NCBI GenBank assembly: GCA_017303795.1 | Contig: JAFLBR010000004.1 | Coordinates: forward strand, 62,001-126,000 | Length of the DNA: 64,000 bases | Origin: Cytophagales bacterium | Lineage (GTDB): Bacteria; Bacteroidota; Bacteroidia; Cytophagales; Cyclobacteriaceae | Direction: 5' to 3' | In this document: piece by piece, positions 7,679-16,699 of the stretch | Layout: the number at the start of each line of letters is the position of its first letter | How positions within the stretch are numbered: position 1 is the first letter of the stretch | Translations under genes and position numbers: made by a program | Notes under the pieces: model-generated | The model's database searches: none | Told to the model about the DNA's origin: nothing | Seen by the model: only the letters and a program-made list of their open reading frames with translations

Positions 7679-7705
7679 GCCTCGCAAAAAATTTAATTGC
7701 CTGTT

Positions 7706-9229
7706 ATGAACAAGAAAGTATTGCTGATGATTCTGGATGGTTGGGGAATAGCCAAAAACACCAAAGTGTCGGCCATTGATAGTGCCAAAACTCCTTACAT
7801 TAATTCACTCTACAAAAAGTATCCACATAGCACGCTGGAGGCTTCCGGTTTGGCCGTTGGTTTACCAGCCGGACAAATGGGTAACTCTGAAGTAGGGCAC
7901 ATGAACATTGGTGCAGGCCGAATTGTGTATCAGGATCTGGTGCGCGTAAACAAAGCTGTTGAAGAAAAAGAACTTGATACAAACCCGGTGTTGGTTGAAG
8001 CTATTCAATATGCCAAAAAGAATAACAAGGCTTTTCATCTGATTGGTTTGGTATCAGACGGTGGTGTGCACTCACACCTGGAACACCTGAAAGGAATTAC
8101 CACCATTCTTAATAACAATGGGTTAAAGCAAGTATTCATACATGCCTTTACGGATGGCCGCGATACTGACCCTAAAGGCGGATTGAATTACCTCACAGAT
8201 TTGAACAATCATCTTACCAAAACCACAGGCAAAATTGCCAGCGTGGTAGGTCGCTATTATGCTATGGATCGCGACAAGCGTTGGGAACGGGTTAAGCTTG
8301 CGTACGATCTGATGGTGCACGGAACAGGCGAAGCAACAACCGATGTACTTAAAGCCGTTTCAAAATCGTATGAGGCTAATGTTACCGATGAGTTTATAAA
8401 ACCCATTGTAGTAACCGATCAAAATCAAAAACCTTTAACTACAATTCAGGAGGGCGATGTAGTGTTGTGTTTCAACTTCCGCACCGATCGCGGTCGCGAA
8501 ATTACACAAGCCCTTACCCAGCAGGATTTTCACGAGCAGAACATGTATAAGCTCAACCTGCATTATATCACACTCACCAATTATGACGATTCGTTTAAAG
8601 GTGTGAACGTGATTTTCGATAAAGACAATCTGGAAAACACGCTGGGCGAGATTGTAGCTAAAGCAGGAAAGAAACAGATTCGCATTGCTGAAACAGAAAA
8701 GTATCCGCACGTTACATTCTTCTTTTCAGGTGGCCGCGAAGAAGCATTTACAGGCGAATCGCGGATCATGTGTCCATCGCCCAAAGTGGCTACGTACGAT
8801 TTACAACCCGAAATGAGTGCGAATGACATCAAAGACAAAATCATTCCGGAACTGAATAAAAAAGAACCCGATTTTATCTGTCTAAATTTTGCCAACCCCG
8901 ATATGGTGGGCCACACAGGCGTTTTCGAAGCTGCTGTAAAAGCCTGCGAAACGGTTGACCAATGCAATGAAGCTGTAACGGAAGTTGCGCGCAAAAACGG
9001 GTACTCTATTATCATCATTGCCGATCATGGCAATGCCGATATGATGATTAACGAAGATGGAACGCCCAACACCGCACACACCACTAACCTGGTGCCGGTT
9101 ATTCTGGTGGATGATCAGTACAAAGGCAAACTTAAGTCGGGCAAGCTGGGCGATCTGGCTCCTACAATACTTAAGTTAATGGGCATACCCATCCCTAAAG
9201 AAATGAGCGGTAATGTATTGATTGATTAA
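7706..9229 (+). CDS. gpmI: 2,3-bisphosphoglycerate-independent phosphoglycerate mutase
   Basis: A 507-residue glycolytic enzyme that interconverts 3- and 2-phosphoglycerate using two Mn ions and a phospho-serine. It belongs to the alkaline phosphatase superfamily. Seen are the first metal motif LMILDGWGI, the catalytic serine in GQMGNSEVGHMNIGAGR, HAFTDGRDTDP, DRDKRWERV and the metal ligands in IADHGNADMM and AHTTNLVPV. Length equals the family norm. The ATG at 7706 was preferred to a TTG at 7697. It is followed after 4 bases by a lipoprotein gene. Confidence 0.97.
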   Translation: MNKKVLLMILDGWGIAKNTKVSAIDSAKTPYINSLYKKYPHSTLEASGLAVGLPAGQMGNSEVGHMNIGAGRIVYQDLVRVNKAVEEKELDTNPVLVEAIQYAKKNNKAFHLIGLVSDGGVHSHLEHLKGITTILNNNGLKQVFIHAFTDGRDTDPKGGLNYLTDLNNHLTKTTGKIASVVGRYYAMDRDKRWERVKLAYDLMVHGTGEATTDVLKAVSKSYEANVTDEFIKPIVVTDQNQKPLTTIQEGDVVLCFNFRTDRGREITQALTQQDFHEQNMYKLNLHYITLTNYDDSFKGVNVIFDKDNLENTLGEIVAKAGKKQIRIAETEKYPHVTFFFSGGREEAFTGESRIMCPSPKVATYDLQPEMSANDIKDKIIPELNKKEPDFICLNFANPDMVGHTGVFEAAVKACETVDQCNEAVTEVARKNGYSIIIIADHGNADMMINEDGTPNTAHTTNLVPVILVDDQYKGKLKSGKLGDLAPTILKLMGIPIPKEMSGNVLID

Positions 9230-9233
9230 GCTA

Positions 9234-9827
9234 ATGATGCGGAGTTTTTTCTTAGTGATTTTAGGAATATTGTTATGGAGTTGTAAGCAATCGGAAGTTG
9301 TTTACGATAAACCTTATTTCGATTTTGATAGTTTGATAAACCGGCAACAACAGGAGTTGCTTGCTGCTAAAGCTACGCTTACTAAAACGGTATCGCTTGA
9401 TTCCACTAAAGAAGAAATCACATTCGAGGTTGATTCGCTTGTGCTGACGAAAGAGTTAGATGTATTCCGACAGTTAGATATTATCAACAAGCCCGGCTTT
9501 AAAGGCAAGTATAAGATCTCGGATGGCGAAAAAGATTCGCGCAGTAATCTGACCATTCGCAAGTATGAAGCATTGGAAAAAACGGCTCCGGTTCAATTTG
9601 TTTTGTTCTACTATCAAAATGAGTTTAGCCGCCTTCATAAAATCGAATCGACCTACCGCGAAGACAACCCTCTTTACGGAACCGGGCGCGATCTTTTGCT
9701 TGAGTTTGATGACACCTCTGGCAAATCACTTTTAGCCCGGTATAGGTTAACCGGAGTTCAAAAACTGATTTTAGGCGACACAATCGCATTTTCTGTTGAT
9801 GGCGTTTTTGTTCCGGGAATCTTCTAG
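9234..9827 (+). CDS. Hypothetical lipoprotein
   Basis: A 197-residue lipoprotein of unknown function. The ATG at 9234 gives a hydrophobic signal ending LLWSC with Cys17; a TTG at 9222 would overlap gpmI. The mature part is rich in charged and beta-prone residues, with a motif-free N-terminal coil (about 30-60) and a C-terminal segment of likely beta strands. No conserved family is recognised. It lies 4 bases after gpmI and 24 before an ABC exporter gene, so the three probably share a transcript. Confidence 0.75.
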   Translation: MMRSFFLVILGILLWSCKQSEVVYDKPYFDFDSLINRQQQELLAAKATLTKTVSLDSTKEEITFEVDSLVLTKELDVFRQLDIINKPGFKGKYKISDGEKDSRSNLTIRKYEALEKTAPVQFVLFYYQNEFSRLHKIESTYREDNPLYGTGRDLLLEFDDTSGKSLLARYRLTGVQKLILGDTIAFSVDGVFVPGIF

Positions 9828-9851
9828 TAGGTAAAAAATCAGTGAAAATTA

Positions 9852-11636
9852 ATGGCGAAACGTAACCGCGAGGAAGGAGAAAAGCGACCGCTTAACAAAG
9901 CCGGGATAAAAAATTTTCTAGGCGTGTTTCGGTTTGTGCTGCCGTACAAATGGATTTTTGCCATCGGCCTTGTGGCTCTCTCGCTTTCCAGCGGAGTATT
10001 GTTATCCTTTCCTTATTTATCCGGTAAACTGCTTGACGTAGCGCAAGGCAAAACGGATCTCTATTTCAACACCATTAATCAGGTGGCCTTCACGATGATA
10101 GCCGTGTTGCTGATTCAAGGTGTGTTCTCCTTTCTTCGGGTGTACACATTTACCTATGTAAGCGAACATGCTTTGGCCGATCTACGCATTCAGTTGTATT
10201 CCAAAATTATCTGGCTGCCCTTACCTTTTTATGATAACCGAAGAGTAGGTGAATTGATGAGTCGCATTACTTCGGATGTAAGCATTTTGTACGACACGTT
10301 TACGTTTACATTAGCCGAATTGCTGCGCCAGATTTTAATGCTGGTTATTGGTATTCCCTTATTGATTGTACTCTATCCGGAGTTAACGGTTTTTATGCTG
10401 CTCACTTTTCCGGTGTTAATTATTGCCGCCCTGTTCTTTGGAAAATTCATTCGAAAGCTTTCTAAAAAAACACAAGATCAGTTAGCGAATGCAAACGTTG
10501 TGGTGGAAGAAACCTTGCAATCTGTAACGGTAGTAAAAGCATTTACCAACGAAATTTTTGAAATCAATCGGTATAAAAATTCACTGGCCGAGGTTATTAA
10601 AACGGCCATCCGAGCATCTCGCTACCGCGGAGCATTTATCTCGTTTACCATTGTTGCGCTGTTTGGTGGTATTGTAGCCGTGGGTTGGTACGGAGCCTTA
10701 ATGGTTCAAAAAGGCGAAGTGCAAGTAGGCGAGCTTTTTTCGTTTATTATCTACACGGTTTTTATTGGTGGTTCTATTGCCGGCCTGGGCGATATCTACA
10801 GTCAATTGCAAAAATCAATTGGGGCATCAGAACGCATTCTTGAAATCCTGGAAACAGCCGATGAAAAACCTGAAGCCTCAACTGCCCTTAAACTTCAGGG
10901 AAAAATTGAGTTTAACAACGTGCAGTTTGCCTACCCCACAAGGCCCGATGTGCAAGTACTGAAAGCCCTTAACATTTCTATAAAGCCTGGAGAAAAAGTA
11001 GCGCTGGTTGGCCCAAGTGGTTCGGGTAAATCAACCATCATTAACCTGTTGTTACAATTCTATCAGCCTTCGTCTGGAACTATTCTGGTAGATGATTTAA
11101 TGGCGACCGATTACAACCTGCACGCCTACAGAAGTAATCTGGGTGTGGTGCCACAAGAGGTAATTTTATTTGGTGGTACCATTCGCGAAAACATTGCTTA
11201 CGGTAAACCCGGAGCAACAGAAGCCGAAATAACAGATGCAGCCCGTAAAGCAAATGCCTGGGAGTTTATTGAAAGTTTCCCAGAAGGTTTAGAAACCGTA
11301 GTTGGCGATCGTGGTGTTAAGCTTTCGGGTGGGCAACGACAAAGGGTTGCTATTGCGCGCGCCATTTTGCGTAACCCGGCCATTCTTATTCTGGATGAAG
11401 CTACCAGTTCGTTGGATGCACACTCAGAAAAACTGGTACAGGATGCACTCGAAAACCTGATGCAAAACCGAACTACATTGGTAATTGCACATCGCCTAAG
11501 CACCATAAGAAAAGTGGATACTATTCTGGTAATCAAAGAAGGCATAATTGCCGAGGCTGGTAACCACGCGGAACTAAGTGCCCGCGATAATGGTATTTAT
11601 AGTAACTTGCTCAAATTACAGGTGGACGTAAAATGA
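9852..11636 (+). CDS. ABC exporter, fused permease and ATPase
   Basis: A 594-residue half-transporter of the MsbA/ABCB type: six membrane helices (about residues 30-330) followed by a nucleotide-binding domain (about 345-594). Visible are Walker A GPSGSGKST (about 387), signature LSGGQRQRVAIARAIL (about 491), Walker B ILILDEATSSLD (about 513) and the H-loop VIAHRLS (about 543). It must dimerise to export an amphipathic substrate, likely a lipid or drug; the substrate is not deducible. Its stop overlaps the start of the Fur-family gene by four bases, so the two are coupled. Confidence 0.93.
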   Translation: MAKRNREEGEKRPLNKAGIKNFLGVFRFVLPYKWIFAIGLVALSLSSGVLLSFPYLSGKLLDVAQGKTDLYFNTINQVAFTMIAVLLIQGVFSFLRVYTFTYVSEHALADLRIQLYSKIIWLPLPFYDNRRVGELMSRITSDVSILYDTFTFTLAELLRQILMLVIGIPLLIVLYPELTVFMLLTFPVLIIAALFFGKFIRKLSKKTQDQLANANVVVEETLQSVTVVKAFTNEIFEINRYKNSLAEVIKTAIRASRYRGAFISFTIVALFGGIVAVGWYGALMVQKGEVQVGELFSFIIYTVFIGGSIAGLGDIYSQLQKSIGASERILEILETADEKPEASTALKLQGKIEFNNVQFAYPTRPDVQVLKALNISIKPGEKVALVGPSGSGKSTIINLLLQFYQPSSGTILVDDLMATDYNLHAYRSNLGVVPQEVILFGGTIRENIAYGKPGATEAEITDAARKANAWEFIESFPEGLETVVGDRGVKLSGGQRQRVAIARAILRNPAILILDEATSSLDAHSEKLVQDALENLMQNRTTLVIAHRLSTIRKVDTILVIKEGIIAEAGNHAELSARDNGIYSNLLKLQVDVK

Positions 11637-12046
11637 AACCCGGAGGCCAGATACTGAAAGACTACCAACTGAGAACAACCACGAGTCGCGAAGCAATTCT
11701 GGAGCTCTTTCTCAAAAATGGTTTTGCGCTCTCGTACTCAGATATTGAACACGAGATTGCAACATCTTTCGATCGGGTAACGGTTTACCGAACCCTAAAA
11801 ACTTTTCTTGACAAAGGAGTAATACATAAAGTACTGGATGACGAGGGAAGTCTTAAATATGCACTTTGCAGCGAGCCCTGCTCCACCCACGAGCATCATC
11901 ACGAACACGTGCATTTCAAGTGCGAAAAGTGTGGCCAAACCAATTGTTTGGAATCGGTTACAATCCCTCAGGTAGCATTGCCTAAAGGCTTTTCGGTTAA
12001 AGAAATGAACCTGCTTATTCAGGGCAAATGCGATAAATGCCAATAG
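11633..12046 (+). CDS. Fur-family metal-responsive regulator (Zur-like)
   Basis: A 137-residue Fur-superfamily repressor. The winged helix is in residues 15-72 (TTSREAILELFLKNGFALSY, then DRVTVYRTLKTFLDKGVI). A His-rich stretch THEHHHEHVHF leads into the structural zinc Cys pairs CEKCGQ and the C-terminal GKCDKC. The Cys4 site and His cluster resemble Zur or PerR-like members more than a strict ferric Fur, but the sensed metal cannot be fixed by sequence. It overlaps the exporter gene by 4 bases. It is a candidate regulator for the palindromes at 22667 and 25133. Confidence 0.88.
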   Translation: MKPGGQILKDYQLRTTTSREAILELFLKNGFALSYSDIEHEIATSFDRVTVYRTLKTFLDKGVIHKVLDDEGSLKYALCSEPCSTHEHHHEHVHFKCEKCGQTNCLESVTIPQVALPKGFSVKEMNLLIQGKCDKCQ

Positions 12047-12116
12047 CCTTTCGGGGTTCCTTTTCAAGGGAAGCAGGCATTAAAGATCAGGCACTTTTTC
12101 AATTTGAATTAATTTG

Positions 12117-12124
12117 TAGCTTTG
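12117..12124 (+). promoter_or_regulatory. -7 box ahead of a short hairpin leader
   Basis: TAGCTTTG matches TAnnTTTG. Transcription would begin about 12129, just before the terminator-like hairpin 12134-12179. Confidence 0.45.
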
Positions 12125-12133
12125 GCCCCAATT

Positions 12134-12179
12134 AAGAGGTGATTGCCTGCCCGTTAGGACCGATAATCACCTCTTTTTT
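12134..12179 (+). terminator. Terminator hairpin, possibly a short leader RNA before terC
   Basis: Arms AAGAGGTGATT and AATCACCTCTT (11 bp, perfect) enclose a 20-base loop and are followed by TTTTTT. It ends the Fur-family transcript, or, with the promoter box at 12117, forms an approximately 50-base RNA or attenuator in front of terC. Confidence 0.75.
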
Positions 12180-12199
12180 AACCCCTAACCACCCGCTTA

Positions 12200-13216
12200 A
12201 TGTTGGCTTTTAATCTGTTTGGCTTGGATCTGAGTGATGAGTCATTCCTCTTCGGTGTCTTCGGCCTTGTGATTTTTGTATTCCTGCTACTCGATCTGGG
12301 AATCTTTAATAAGACAGCACATAAGATTTCAACAAAATCTGCTCTATACCAATCTATCTTCTGGGTTTTTATCAGCACAGTATTCGGGTATTTGATTTAT
12401 GCTTTTGATTCTGAAAGCGGTGGTGCTAACGGAGCTTTTGAATACTTCTCGGCATATCTTACCGAGTATGCGCTTTCGGTTGATAACATCTTTGTAATCC
12501 TGCTTATTCTAAAGTACTTCAAGGTTAAGGAAGAGTACTTTCATAAAGTGTTGTTCTGGGGAATTTTAGGGGCCGTATTTTTCCGCGGGATCTTCATTTT
12601 TGTTGGAGCCATTCTTATTCACGAATTCCATTGGATACTTTACATCTTCGGAGTGTTCCTGATCTATTCCGGTATTAAAATTTACTTTGAAGACAGCGAT
12701 GAAAAAATCGATCCAGAGAAAAACCCTATTCTAAAATTCTGTCGCAAATATCTTCCCATCACGAAAGATGAAATGGGCGGAAAGTTTATGGCGCGCGTGG
12801 ATGGTAAACTGATGTTTACTCCGCTATTTCTTGTAATCATTTTGATTGAAACTACCGACTTGATTTTTGCGGTCGATTCTATTCCGGCAGCTTTTGCCAT
12901 TACCACAAACGAGTTCATCATTTACACGTCAAACATTTTTGCCGTAATGGGTTTACGGGCCATGTTCTTCCTGTTATCGGGTATTATTGATAAGTTCTAT
13001 CTGCTACAGAAAGGATTGTCTATTATCCTGTTCTTCATTGGCGCGAAGATGTTATTGGAGATTGGCAAAGACTATGATTTTATTCCGAAGGTGCTGTCTG
13101 ATATGCCACCCACTATATCATTCGTCATCATTCTGGTAACGCTTACGCTATCCATTGTATTCTCCGTTCTTATTCCCCGCAAGGAGAGTCCGGAATCAGA
13201 AGAATTAAAAGACTAA
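12200..13216 (+). CDS. TerC-family integral membrane protein
   Basis: A 338-residue TerC/Alx-type protein with about nine membrane helices. Family hallmarks with buried acidic residues are YALSVDNIFVILLILKYF (about 92-109) and ETTDLIFAVDSIPAAFAI (about 217-234). Relatives export Mn or load metal onto exported enzymes; tellurite resistance is the historical name. The C-terminus is charged and cytoplasmic. It follows a terminator-like hairpin that could act as an attenuator. It converges with the LETM1-related gene, with a 14-base gap. Confidence 0.9.
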   Translation: MLAFNLFGLDLSDESFLFGVFGLVIFVFLLLDLGIFNKTAHKISTKSALYQSIFWVFISTVFGYLIYAFDSESGGANGAFEYFSAYLTEYALSVDNIFVILLILKYFKVKEEYFHKVLFWGILGAVFFRGIFIFVGAILIHEFHWILYIFGVFLIYSGIKIYFEDSDEKIDPEKNPILKFCRKYLPITKDEMGGKFMARVDGKLMFTPLFLVIILIETTDLIFAVDSIPAAFAITTNEFIIYTSNIFAVMGLRAMFFLLSGIIDKFYLLQKGLSIILFFIGAKMLLEIGKDYDFIPKVLSDMPPTISFVIILVTLTLSIVFSVLIPRKESPESEELKD

Positions 13217-13230
13217 GCTAAGTTTTAAGA

Positions 13231-14493
13231 TCAGGCTACTTCGGCAAAGAAATCCTGCGGCAGGATTTTCATGAGGATAGGAAGTGTAAGAAACTTCTGC
13301 GGCAGCGAAACAATTACAAACGATGGGATGATTTTTAGGGTAGCTACCAGCAACTCCTGCATCCGGTTCTTCTCTGTTTCATCTAACTCTTGTGCGCGAG
13401 CTTTGCGCAGCAACTCCATCAGCTCTTTGCTTTCCTGAACTTCTTTTAGCAAGCGGTTTTTATGGCTGCCTGTTACTTTGGCCATGCGTTGAATAAACTG
13501 CTCGCTAACCTGATTAAAGTCTTGCTTGTTTTGCAAGTAGTTTAGTTTTTCCCAATGCTCTAACACAAAACCCTCAATGGCGAGCATGCTGTGATCCAGG
13601 TCTTCTTCGGCAAAACCGAGGTACTTGCAAAGGTCTTTCAGGAATGCAACCTCAGAATCCTCTACGCGCTTGTCGGCCCAAATGGTGAGTATAGCTATCT
13701 CCAGAAAATATTTTTTCAAAATCCAGGAGTTGTTGGTGGGAAGATTGATTTCTTCCATCACAATGCCTTGATCAAAAATCTGTTTTGCTTCGCGTTTCTT
13801 TTCTATGGGCAGATCAGTGCTTTGTAGAAAGAATTCGAGTAGTCTTCGTTCTTCGTACTCAATAGTTGAATTGGCATGGGCCGCGCACGCAATTACCTTC
13901 ACTACCGAAAAGCGAAGTTCTTCCCGTTCGTATTTAAAAAAGTCTGAAACAATTCTGTCCGCATTGGTGTGAATCCATTGTCCGAATATGAAGACATCCA
14001 GAAACAATAAACTGTTATGAAACAACTGCACCCAGAAGTTGGTGTCAAACTCTGATGTGTGTGCTATTCTTTTATCCAGAATTTTCTCCGCTACTTCCAA
14101 TGGCGATTTTTTCTGTCCGAAAAATGACTTTGATGGCGTAGCGAGTTCCGGAAAAATGTTGTTGTAAAAACTTCCAATGCTCTCTAAGGTTTTAAGAATT
14201 ACTTTAGAAAGGTCTTCCGGTGATTGAATGGACTTGTTGTGAAACAGAAGCGCACTGCTAATCAGGCTTTCGGCCAACAGAATTTTCATTCTGTCTTTTT
14301 CATCCCAGGTGGGCGAATCGGGTAAACCAGTAACTCCAACAGGTTGGCCATACATTAACCCGGTGGGTTGTATTACACGATACAGAGAGTGTTCAGGGTG
14401 ATGCGCTATCTTCGCTTCACCAGTTAAGTCTTTAAGTAAGACCTGCCTGAATTCCAGGTATTCTTTGAGCCAGCCCTTTTCGCCAGGGTTCAT
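13231..14493 (-). CDS. LETM1-related protein with TerB-like middle
   Basis: A 420-residue cytoplasmic protein. The C-terminal 60 residues (IIPSFVIVSLPQKFLTLPIL and LMKILPQDFFAE) resemble the ribosome-binding segment of LETM1 proteins. The middle (VVKVIACAAHANSTIEYEE, then a Leu-rich helix, about residues 195-225) recalls the acidic helical TerB fold. Related Bacteroidota proteins have been named LETM1-related biofilm-associated proteins. No membrane helix is convincing despite the LETM1 link. It stands alone, convergent with terC. The biochemical role is unknown. Confidence 0.7.
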   Translation of the reverse strand: MNPGEKGWLKEYLEFRQVLLKDLTGEAKIAHHPEHSLYRVIQPTGLMYGQPVGVTGLPDSPTWDEKDRMKILLAESLISSALLFHNKSIQSPEDLSKVILKTLESIGSFYNNIFPELATPSKSFFGQKKSPLEVAEKILDKRIAHTSEFDTNFWVQLFHNSLLFLDVFIFGQWIHTNADRIVSDFFKYEREELRFSVVKVIACAAHANSTIEYEERRLLEFFLQSTDLPIEKKREAKQIFDQGIVMEEINLPTNNSWILKKYFLEIAILTIWADKRVEDSEVAFLKDLCKYLGFAEEDLDHSMLAIEGFVLEHWEKLNYLQNKQDFNQVSEQFIQRMAKVTGSHKNRLLKEVQESKELMELLRKARAQELDETEKNRMQELLVATLKIIPSFVIVSLPQKFLTLPILMKILPQDFFAEVA

Positions 14494-14565
14494 TGGTTAG
14501 GGTAAAAGGTAAAGTTGCTATAAATTTTTCACTTTTTTAAGCATCAACCTTACATCATTGCATCA

Positions 14566-15075
14566 TCAGGCCTCTTTCCAACCTTTTTTTTCAATGTTTC
14601 GGAAGGACTCCTCCACTTTTTTGCGAAGGCTGGTTTTAAAGGCCTCCAGTTTTTTTGCGAGAGGTTTGCTTTCAGCACCTAAAATCTGAGCGGCCAGTAT
14701 GCCGGCATTGCGGGCCCCGTTTAACGCAACCGTTGCTACCGGTACACCAGAAGGCATTTGTAAAATAGAAAGCACAGAGTCCCAACCATCAATTGAATTG
14801 GATGATTTTATCGGCACACCAATTACAGGCAATGTTGTGAAAGAAGCTACCATGCCAGGCAAGTGGGCAGCCCCGCCCGCTCCGGCAATAATTACTTTTA
14901 ATCCGCGGCCGCGGGCTGAGCTTGCATAATCGGCCATGCGTTGGGGTGTGCGGTGCGCTGAAACCACAGTCAGTTCGAAGGGTACTTCCAACTCTTCTAA
15001 AAATTCAGCAGCCTCTTTCATAATCTTAAGATCAGATTGGCTACCCATAATTATTCCCACTACTGGCTTGCTCAT
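14566..15075 (-). CDS. purE: N5-carboxyaminoimidazole ribonucleotide mutase
   Basis: A 169-residue PurE, which moves the carboxylate of N5-CAIR to give CAIR in purine synthesis. Class I motifs are [29 protein letters not shown] with the catalytic His, [17 protein letters not shown] and [16 protein letters not shown]. Partner PurK directly precedes it and overlaps by 4 bases, which supports the N5-CAIR mutase (not carboxylase) assignment. The C-terminus has a short basic-acidic extension after residue 160. Confidence 0.97.
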   Translation of the reverse strand: MSKPVVGIIMGSQSDLKIMKEAAEFLEELEVPFELTVVSAHRTPQRMADYASSARGRGLKVIIAGAGGAAHLPGMVASFTTLPVIGVPIKSSNSIDGWDSVLSILQMPSGVPVATVALNGARNAGILAAQILGAESKPLAKKLEAFKTSLRKKVEESFRNIEKKGWKEA

Positions 15076-16208
15076 GCTTTTACTTTAAGCGTTTGTTTTA
15101 CAAAGTTGGCTTTCTTTTTTAAACTATTCAGATCCTTATCTACAATTGTAACATGTCCCATTTTGCGGAAAGGTTTTGTGGTTTTCTTTCCATACAAATG
15201 CACATACACACCTTCTGCTTTTAAAACTTCTTCCAGCCCTTCATAGCGGGCACTACCGGTAAAGCCTTCTTCACCTAAAAGATTCACCATTGCACTTGGT
15301 GCCAGCAAGGCGGTGCTTCCCATTGGCAGGTTCAGGATTGAACGCAAGTGTTGTTCGTATTGTGAAGTTACATTGCCTTCTATAGTTTGATGACCACTGT
15401 TGTGTGGGCGTGGTGCCACTTCATTTACTAATACCTCACCTTCTTTGGTTACAAACATTTCCACAGCCAGCAGTCCAATCATATTCAGGCTGGTTATTAC
15501 TTTACGTGCGATGGCTTCGGCCTGTTGAGCAATTTCTTTTTCAATTTGTGCAGGTGAGAACAGGTACTCGACCAGGTTAGCTTCTGGATGAAAAACCATT
15601 TCTACAGCCGGGTAAACGGCCACATCGCCCAAAGCATTTCGCGATACAATTACGGCTATCTCTTTTTCAAACGGAATCCATTTTTCAAGCAAGCCGGGAG
15701 CATCAAACGCTTTATTCAAATCGGCTTTGGTTTTGATTACCTGTACGCCCCGACCATCATAACCTTCTTTACCCAACTTATTTACTGCCGGCAGAAAATC
15801 TTCGTGTTTGGCTACTGCTTCTTTATTGTTAACCAATACAAACGGTGCGGTGGGTATCTGATTATCAGCAAAGAATTGTTTCTGAATGCGCTTGTCTTGA
15901 ATTAATTCTATTACTGCCGGTTGTGGAAAAACTTTTTTGCCCGCCTTCTCCAGATCGATTAATGCTTTTGTATTTACGTTCTCTATTTCGATCGTGATTA
16001 TATCGCAGGTTTTGCCAAACGCCATTACGGTTTCGTAATCGGTAAGCTTGCCTTGTGTAAACCGGGCTATGCCAGCACAGGGTGCTTGTGCATCGGGGTC
16101 AAGTACATGAAAATTAAGATCGAGGTTAATGCCTGCCTGAATAAGCATGCGGCCTAACTGGCCTCCACCTAAAACACCAATAGTAAAATGAGGATTGAAT
16201 GCTGCCAT
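15072..16208 (-). CDS. purK: 5-(carboxyamino)imidazole ribonucleotide synthase
   Basis: A 378-residue ATP-grasp enzyme that carboxylates AIR with bicarbonate and ATP to give N5-CAIR, the substrate of PurE. Seen are the N-terminal [16 protein letters not shown], the ATP-grasp [29 protein letters not shown] and the metal/substrate site [12 protein letters not shown]. Length is normal. The start at 16208 follows a TTG-N19-TATTTTTG promoter by only 8 bases, so the leader is almost absent. Coupled to purE by a 4-base overlap. Confidence 0.97.
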   Translation of the reverse strand: MAAFNPHFTIGVLGGGQLGRMLIQAGINLDLNFHVLDPDAQAPCAGIARFTQGKLTDYETVMAFGKTCDIITIEIENVNTKALIDLEKAGKKVFPQPAVIELIQDKRIQKQFFADNQIPTAPFVLVNNKEAVAKHEDFLPAVNKLGKEGYDGRGVQVIKTKADLNKAFDAPGLLEKWIPFEKEIAVIVSRNALGDVAVYPAVEMVFHPEANLVEYLFSPAQIEKEIAQQAEAIARKVITSLNMIGLLAVEMFVTKEGEVLVNEVAPRPHNSGHQTIEGNVTSQYEQHLRSILNLPMGSTALLAPSAMVNLLGEEGFTGSARYEGLEEVLKAEGVYVHLYGKKTTKPFRKMGHVTIVDKDLNSLKKKANFVKQTLKVKA

Positions 16209-16216
16209 GAGTGCAG

Positions 16217-16246
16217 CAAAAATACAGGTTAGAGCGTGTACTTCAA
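16217..16246 (-). promoter_or_regulatory. Promoter of purK-purE, nearly leaderless
   Basis: TTG (16246-16244), 19 bases, then TATTTTTG (16224-16217) match the Bacteroidota TTG/TAnnTTTG promoter. The box ends 8 bases before the purK ATG, so the mRNA leader would be about 4 nucleotides. Confidence 0.6.
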
Positions 16247-16249
16247 GAA

Positions 16250-16633
16250 TTAATAATCGGTAAGCGCTTTGGCACGAGCCACTACATCGTTAAACTCAAT
16301 GCCGGCATTTTTGATTGTGTACAAAAGCAGCCGTACTTCTTTAATGTGAACGCGGCCATCTATTTCCGACATCTTATAAAGGTGAACAAAAGCATTAAGT
16401 TTTTCTTCTTCTGTGCAGTTGTTCATCATCTCAATTCCTTCGCGATAAATATCCCGCTCTTTCTTGCCAACAACTGCCAGCTCAAATTTCTTAAAATCCT
16501 GATCACTAATGGATTCTTTTTCTTTGATTTTGGACAGCGCCTGATATTCTTTAGTGTCAATAACGCCATCGGCACTAATAAGCAGATGTGCCAGATATAG
16601 CAATCCAAGTTTTGAATTTGAGGTAGCTGTCAT
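16250..16633 (-). CDS. TerB-like small protein
   Basis: A 127-residue all-helical protein of the TerB type. Two acidic motifs typical of the fold are visible: ISADGVIDTKEYQALS (about 18-33) and MSEIDGRVHIKEVRLLL (about 86-102). TerB proteins bind divalent metal and are found in stress and membrane-associated systems. A perfect 11-bp palindrome ACGTGTCACGT ends 2 bases before the start and might be an operator. It sits between feoB and purK on the same strand. Role unknown. Confidence 0.75.
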   Translation of the reverse strand: MTATSNSKLGLLYLAHLLISADGVIDTKEYQALSKIKEKESISDQDFKKFELAVVGKKERDIYREGIEMMNNCTEEEKLNAFVHLYKMSEIDGRVHIKEVRLLLYTIKNAGIEFNDVVARAKALTDY

Positions 16634-16681
16634 AAACGTGTCACGTCAAAAGTAACGAGAATTAGTACTCGTTAAACAGAA

Positions 16682-16698
16682 CTTACACCTGATGTAAG
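16682..16698 (-). terminator. Hairpin just after feoB
   Basis: CTTACA/TGTAAG, 6 bp with a 5-base loop, lies directly after the feoB stop on the minus strand and is followed by TTCTGTTT. A second weak hairpin (16653-16674, TAACGAG/CTCGTTA) follows. Confidence 0.4.
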
Positions 16699-16699
16699 A

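Noticed and set aside
12134-12179. A yybP-ykoY manganese riboswitch before terC
   Set aside because: The segment is only about 46 bases and lacks the two-helix junction and conserved bases of that riboswitch.
14566-16208. A PurE-PurK frameshift or fusion
   Set aside because: The genes overlap by 4 bases in an ordinary coupled arrangement; both are complete.
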